64,000 nucleotides of DNA from an uncultured bacterium (GTDB lineage Bacteria; Bacillota; Clostridia; Oscillospirales; Oscillospiraceae). The notes under the pieces are model-generated. The model saw nothing but the letters and a program-made list of their open reading frames with translations. It did no database searches and was not told the origin of the DNA. The stretch spans positions 42,739-106,738 of the forward strand of contig CAOKLO010000003.1 of assembly GCA_948469375.1 (NCBI GenBank), written 5' to 3'. Positions 60,349 through 64,000 of the stretch are shown here, one piece after another; the stretch's first letter is position 1, and each line of letters opens with the position of its first letter. The translations under genes and the position numbers were made by a program.

Positions 60349-60693
60349 ATGGACAAAGCGCAGAGAAAAGCGATGGTTGAGCAATGGAAGCTCCGCCGCC
60401 CGGAGATGGGGGTCATCTCAATCCGGTGCAAGGCCACCGGCGAAGCGTTTTTAGGGGCGTCAAAGGATACCAAAGCCGACTTCAACAGCAACCGGGCCAA
60501 GCTCTCCATGGGCAGCCATCCCAACAAGCGTCTGGCAGCCCTGTGGGAGCAGTACGGCGAGGAAGGCTTTGAATGGTCGGTACTCAAGATCCTGGACTAT
60601 GAAAATCCCGAGGACGATCACACCGCCGAGCTGGAGAAGCTGCGGGAGCAATGTCTGGCCGAGGACGAGAAGGCGGTCAAGATCTGGAAGTAA
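60349..60693 (+). CDS. GIY-YIG-fold small protein
   Basis: 114 residues. KAMVEQWKLRRPEMGVISIRC, GEAFLGASKDTKADFNSNR, GSHPNKRLAALWEQYGEEGF and WSVLKILDY fit a small Clostridia family of GIY-YIG relatives, but the catalytic Tyr pair is degenerate (GVISIR, EAFLG), so nuclease activity is doubtful. AAGGAGGCGCAGAAG precedes the ATG. Confidence 0.65.
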   Translation: MDKAQRKAMVEQWKLRRPEMGVISIRCKATGEAFLGASKDTKADFNSNRAKLSMGSHPNKRLAALWEQYGEEGFEWSVLKILDYENPEDDHTAELEKLREQCLAEDEKAVKIWK

Positions 60694-60790
60694 TGGCAGA
60701 CATGAGACATTCCCTTTGAACCCCCGCATGGATCGCGAGTAGCCGCACAGCGTCCCCGCCGCAACGGAGAGGAAATGGAGGAGTGCCCGT

Positions 60791-61123
60791 ATGAGCATTG
60801 TGGTGAACCTGTATTACACGGGAACAGATGGGAGCGCCCGCAGATTTGCGGAGGAAATGGAAGCCAGCGGGACGGCTGATTTGATCCGCAAGGAGAACGG
60901 GAATGAGCAGTACCGTTATTTCTTCCCCATGGACGATCCCGAAACGGTTTTGCTGATCGACGCCTGGAGAGACCAGGCAGCCATTGATGCGCACCATGCG
61001 TCCCCGATGATGGCGATGATCGCCCAGCTCCGGGAAAAATATGATCTGCATATGCGGGTGGAGCGGTATGTTACGGATGAAGATGGCATCCCTTCCGCAG
61101 ATACACAATTTATCAGGCATTAG
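60791..61123 (+). CDS. ABM-domain putative quinol monooxygenase
   Basis: 110 residues with ferredoxin-like ABM pattern: MSIVVNLYYTGTDGSARRFA, YRYFFPMDDPETVLLIDAWR and HHASPMMAMIAQLREKYDLHM. Small dimeric oxygenases or heme/quinone-handling proteins share it. Close to the group upstream; no separate promoter seen. Confidence 0.7.
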   Translation: MSIVVNLYYTGTDGSARRFAEEMEASGTADLIRKENGNEQYRYFFPMDDPETVLLIDAWRDQAAIDAHHASPMMAMIAQLREKYDLHMRVERYVTDEDGIPSADTQFIRH

Positions 61124-61127
61124 ACAG

Positions 61128-61159
61128 GCGGGACGGCCCTCAAAAAAGAGCCGTCCCGC
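61128..61159. terminator. hairpin between convergent genes
   Basis: GCGGGACGGC / GCCGTCCCGC perfect 10-bp stem with an A-rich 12-nt loop; T-rich only weakly after the stem. Confidence 0.65.
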
Positions 61160-61167
61160 TGTTGGTT

Positions 61168-64000
61168 TTAGTACCCCGTCTGGGGCAGGGTGGGCACAGG
61201 CCCCAGCCTGCGCACGATGGTGAGCCAGGTGGCCTGGGCGGTCTGCCAGGTGCCCTGGTACTTGCCGCCCACGTCGGCCCGATTGATGATCTGATAGTTG
61301 TTGGCAACAGTGCCCAGTACCTGCACCGTCAGGGTGGGGCTGGTGGTGGACTGGAAGCCCACGGGCACCTTGCCGAAGTCGAAGTAGACATCGGTGACAT
61401 ACTCCCCCGCCTGCATGGGGATGGCGTTCAGGCTGAAGGAGTAGTTGCTGCTGGTCACCAGATTGGACGCCAGCACCTGATAGCCGGTGCGGTAGTTGGT
61501 CTTATACAGCACCCGGTAGTTAAGCCGTGCGCTGTAGGTGCCGGTGGTCAGCACCGTGGCCCGGGTGGCGTCGGTGGGAATGCGGTCATGCCAGTAGAAC
61601 TCAGAGAGTGGCACGTTGGAGGTGTTGGCCACCGTGATGTCGTACCGCATCTGGCTGCCCGCCAGCACCTGGGCATTGCCCCGCTTGGTGATGGTGACCC
61701 CCAGATTGGAGGGCTTGTCATAGTCGGACAGCTTGATGATCTGGCCCGAATACTCCAAGGTTTCGTCAAAGGTGATGCCGCTGAGCTGCCAGTACGCCGG
61801 GGCAGTCACCTCTTTGATGAGGTAGCGGCCCAAAGGCAGGGGCTTGGACGCCGCCACGCCCCGGGCGTCGGTGGTGATGTAGTCCACCACTTTGCCGCTG
61901 CGGGCCTCACTGATCTCGTAGACCGCACCCTTCAGGGGAGCGCCCGCCGGGGTGCCGGTGACCTCGTTGTACTCGGCGGCGTACTTGCGGATCTGGAACT
62001 GGCCGGTGATGGGGGTGTTTTCCCACTCCACCTCAATGGTCTTGCCCGGCTGGACATAGACGGTCTTGTATTCCTTGTCCAACTCGTATCCAGGGGCGGC
62101 CTCCAGTTCGCGGATATACAGCCGGCCCTTGCCCTGCACGGTGAGGTCGTCGATGTAAATGTAGCCGTTGTCGTCGGTGGTGTACTCACCGATGGGATTC
62201 TTGTTCTGATCGTAGACCAGGAACTTCACCCCATAAATCCCCTCTTTGGTGACGGAATTGATCTTATGGAGGATGACGCCGGAGAACGCCTCATTGGTGA
62301 TGGTCACGCTGGCAGTCTTGCCGTCCACCACAGTGAAATAATGAGGCGTGGGATCCAGTTTATAACCCGACTTTGCCTCGGTCTCCAGGGCGTAGTAGTC
62401 CCCGGCGTCCAGCTTGATGTGCACCCGGCCATCGCTGCCGGTGGTCACGGTCTGCACCAGCCCGCCGTCCATTTTCCTGATTTCAAAGGTGACGCCGCCC
62501 AGCCGTTTCGTCTTGTCCGCCGCGTCCACCTTGATAATCTCGGCGCCGCCGATGGGCGTGTTATAAACCGTGATATACTGGGTGTCGGATGCGTTCACCT
62601 GCACCGTCTGATTTTGCGTGGCCGGATCGACCACATAGCCATCCAGGGGCTTGGTTTCGGAAATGATGATGGTGCCCACGATCCCGGTCAGGCGGATCTC
62701 GCCGTTGGCGTCAGTGGTGTAGAGACCCTTGCTGGACAGATGGCCGTTGTCTGCGTCCACGTAGGAGCCGTCGGCGTAGGTCAACTGGAACTGCACCCCG
62801 CTGAGGGGCTTTTTCGTGATCGAATCCAGCTTTTTGATCACGAGCCCGCCCTGCCGCTGGTTGTAGAAACGGAGCGTCTGCACCTCGCCGGCCTGGATCT
62901 TGATGGATTTAGGCGTGGTGTCCAAAACGAACCCTTCCACCGTCTTGATCTCCTTCGCGGTGACGGTAGCGCCGGGCTCCAGGCCCTCCAGAACGATGCG
63001 GCCATTTTCATCGGTGATGAACTCGCCGTTGGAATTGCCGATGACCGCCCCGCTGGAATCGGTGACCAGGAAGGTCACGCCCTTGATGGGGGTGGTGGTG
63101 CCCTCGATGTACTTCTCGATCACGAGGGTCGTCGAGGGCGTGTTGTAAAACCGCAGGGTTTGGGTGTCGTTGGGGTTTACCACCACCGTCTGGGTCTTGG
63201 TGTTGGGGTCGATGGAATAGCCGGGGATGCTGCGGGTTTCGGTCACAACAAGCGTGCCCACCACCCCGTTGATGGTGATTTTGCCGTCCTTGTCCGTGTA
63301 ATAGAGACCGTTGGAGCTGATCTGGCCATTGGCATCGGGGACGAACTCGCCCGTCGAGGTGGTGACCTTAAATTCCACGCCCTCCAGCGGTTTCCCATCC
63401 AGGGAGCTCTGTTTCAGGATGACCAACGAACCGGCCTTGGAGTTTTTGATGACCACAGTCTGGGTGTCGCCGCCCTGGCCGATGACCACGTTGGTGCTGG
63501 GCGTGTCGATGACGTACCCGCCGTCCGGCGCTTTGATCTCGGTCAGTACATACGCGCCCGGCGCCAAGTTGGTGATCCTGATTTCGCCCTGGGAATCGGT
63601 CACAAAGATGCCGTTTTGGGTGAGCGTGGATGTGCCGATCACGCCGTCCAGACCCACCTCACAGCCAGCGACGGTGGTGATCCTGAACTCGGCCCCGCTC
63701 AAAGGCTTATTGGTGGCAGAATCCCTTTTCTGAATAATCAGTTTACCTTTCGGCTGGTTTTTGAAGGTGAGGGTGACAGTTTTCCCCGCCTTGATTTGAA
63801 TACTTTGGCTCTGCGTGTCCTTGATGAATCCCGGCGGGGCGGTGACCTCGGTGACGATCACAGTCTTGTCGGGCTTGAGGCCGGAAATGCGCACCTCGCC
63901 GTTCTCATCGCTGCGGAAAATGCCGTTGGAATCGCCGATGAGGGTGCCGACGCCATTCACTATAGGTAGGGAATTTTTGAATAGCCGGAAGCATGTTTTC
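61168..64000 (-). CDS. Cna-B/SpaA repeat surface protein, 5' end outside the window
   Basis: At least 943 residues; the frame is open to the right edge. It is made of successive Cna-B-type (SpaA prealbumin-like) modules of about 85-95 residues, each with K-containing first strand (GKLIIQKRD, GSLVILKQS, TLVIEKYIE, GGLVIKKLD, GAEIIKVDA, GVILHKINS), a PLxGVxF strand and an E-containing strand (VTEVTAPPGF, ISETKPLDGY), the residues that form Lys-Asn isopeptide bonds. After these, near residue 740 onward, comes a DUF11-like segment. The C-terminus is VPTLPQTGY-stop: an LPxTG motif with no following membrane helix. Adhesin or mating-surface role inferred. Confidence 0.85.
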   Translation of the reverse strand, partial: KTCFRLFKNSLPIVNGVGTLIGDSNGIFRSDENGEVRISGLKPDKTVIVTEVTAPPGFIKDTQSQSIQIKAGKTVTLTFKNQPKGKLIIQKRDSATNKPLSGAEFRITTVAGCEVGLDGVIGTSTLTQNGIFVTDSQGEIRITNLAPGAYVLTEIKAPDGGYVIDTPSTNVVIGQGGDTQTVVIKNSKAGSLVILKQSSLDGKPLEGVEFKVTTSTGEFVPDANGQISSNGLYYTDKDGKITINGVVGTLVVTETRSIPGYSIDPNTKTQTVVVNPNDTQTLRFYNTPSTTLVIEKYIEGTTTPIKGVTFLVTDSSGAVIGNSNGEFITDENGRIVLEGLEPGATVTAKEIKTVEGFVLDTTPKSIKIQAGEVQTLRFYNQRQGGLVIKKLDSITKKPLSGVQFQLTYADGSYVDADNGHLSSKGLYTTDANGEIRLTGIVGTIIISETKPLDGYVVDPATQNQTVQVNASDTQYITVYNTPIGGAEIIKVDAADKTKRLGGVTFEIRKMDGGLVQTVTTGSDGRVHIKLDAGDYYALETEAKSGYKLDPTPHYFTVVDGKTASVTITNEAFSGVILHKINSVTKEGIYGVKFLVYDQNKNPIGEYTTDDNGYIYIDDLTVQGKGRLYIRELEAAPGYELDKEYKTVYVQPGKTIEVEWENTPITGQFQIRKYAAEYNEVTGTPAGAPLKGAVYEISEARSGKVVDYITTDARGVAASKPLPLGRYLIKEVTAPAYWQLSGITFDETLEYSGQIIKLSDYDKPSNLGVTITKRGNAQVLAGSQMRYDITVANTSNVPLSEFYWHDRIPTDATRATVLTTGTYSARLNYRVLYKTNYRTGYQVLASNLVTSSNYSFSLNAIPMQAGEYVTDVYFDFGKVPVGFQSTTSPTLTVQVLGTVANNYQIINRADVGGKYQGTWQTAQATWLTIVRRLGPVPTLPQTGY

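Noticed and set aside
61162-63969. 935-codon plus-strand frame opposite the Cna-B protein
   Set aside because: Produced by codon bias on the repeat gene's complementary strand; its amino acids show only mirrored repetition.
1-64000. CRISPR array, tRNA, rRNA
   Set aside because: No regularly spaced direct repeats of CRISPR type and no recognisable tRNA or rRNA sequence seen by eye on either strand.
10114-64000. Integrase, recombinase or relaxase genes
   Set aside because: None of the frames shows tyrosine or serine recombinase or relaxase motifs; they are presumably outside the window.

Overview
The window looks like GC-rich Clostridia DNA (Oscillospiraceae or a related gut lineage). This is inferred from the gene families present (DUF4317, DUF6465, DUF3268, PrgI, Cna-B surface protein) and from AGGAGG-type ribosome sites; no rRNA or tRNA was seen to confirm it. 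Positions 1 to about 10.1 kb read as ordinary chromosome. About 10.36 kb to the right edge reads as one large integrative conjugative element or integrated plasmid, running off the window. No integrase, relaxase or attachment site was recognised, so the element's borders are not fixed.

Layout. 0-10 kb: the 3' part of a GHKL sensor kinase, a GH78-type lipoprotein rhamnosidase, a membrane-anchored DUF6273 protein, an ABC exporter, and a divergent OmpR-type two-component pair. The exporter was once a single ATPase-permease gene. A 269-bp terminal-inverted-repeat element with a 5-bp target duplication now splits it, and removing the element in silico restores the frame exactly. 10.4-23.3 kb: a leftward operon with DUF6744-like, CHC2/TOPRIM primase, Rad50-like ATPase with zinc hook, Rad52-like annealing protein, E2-like, methylase, beta-clamp, E1/ThiF-like and JAB-peptidase genes. 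This is a PRTRC-like ubiquitin-type cassette set inside a DNA-metabolism module. 25.3-39.9 kb: a second leftward operon with SF2 helicase, second beta-clamp, zinc-finger families, sigma-like fragment, MoxR ATPase, SSB and VWA protein; a separately promoted DUF3990/DUF3791 pair follows. 43.7-64 kb: the conjugation block with S1-like protein, RepA_N initiator, VirD4, VirB4, PrgI, C39-like hydrolase, VirB6-like protein, pilin-like protein and a Cna-B repeat surface protein.

The first two operons start from near-identical leaders: a 161-bp direct repeat at 23343-23503 and 40018-40178 with three differences. Each holds an inverted-repeat operator, an extended -10 promoter, an 11-codon frame ending Pro-Pro-Pro-Asp-stop, and then an intrinsic terminator ahead of the first gene. 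This suggests shared attenuation control of both replication and repair operons.

Rightward genes sit between the leftward backbone genes, mostly with their own sigma-70-like promoters and hairpin terminators: DUF4317 and DUF6465, a methyltransferase, XRE/WYL/DUF3795, a Phd/RelE pair, an alkyltransferase-like protein, an acetyltransferase, and a zinc-ribbon/GIY-YIG/monooxygenase group. They look like cargo. The backbone encodes an initiator, primase, helicase, SSB, annealing protein, two clamps and a type IV secretion apparatus, so the element may replicate autonomously as well as transfer.
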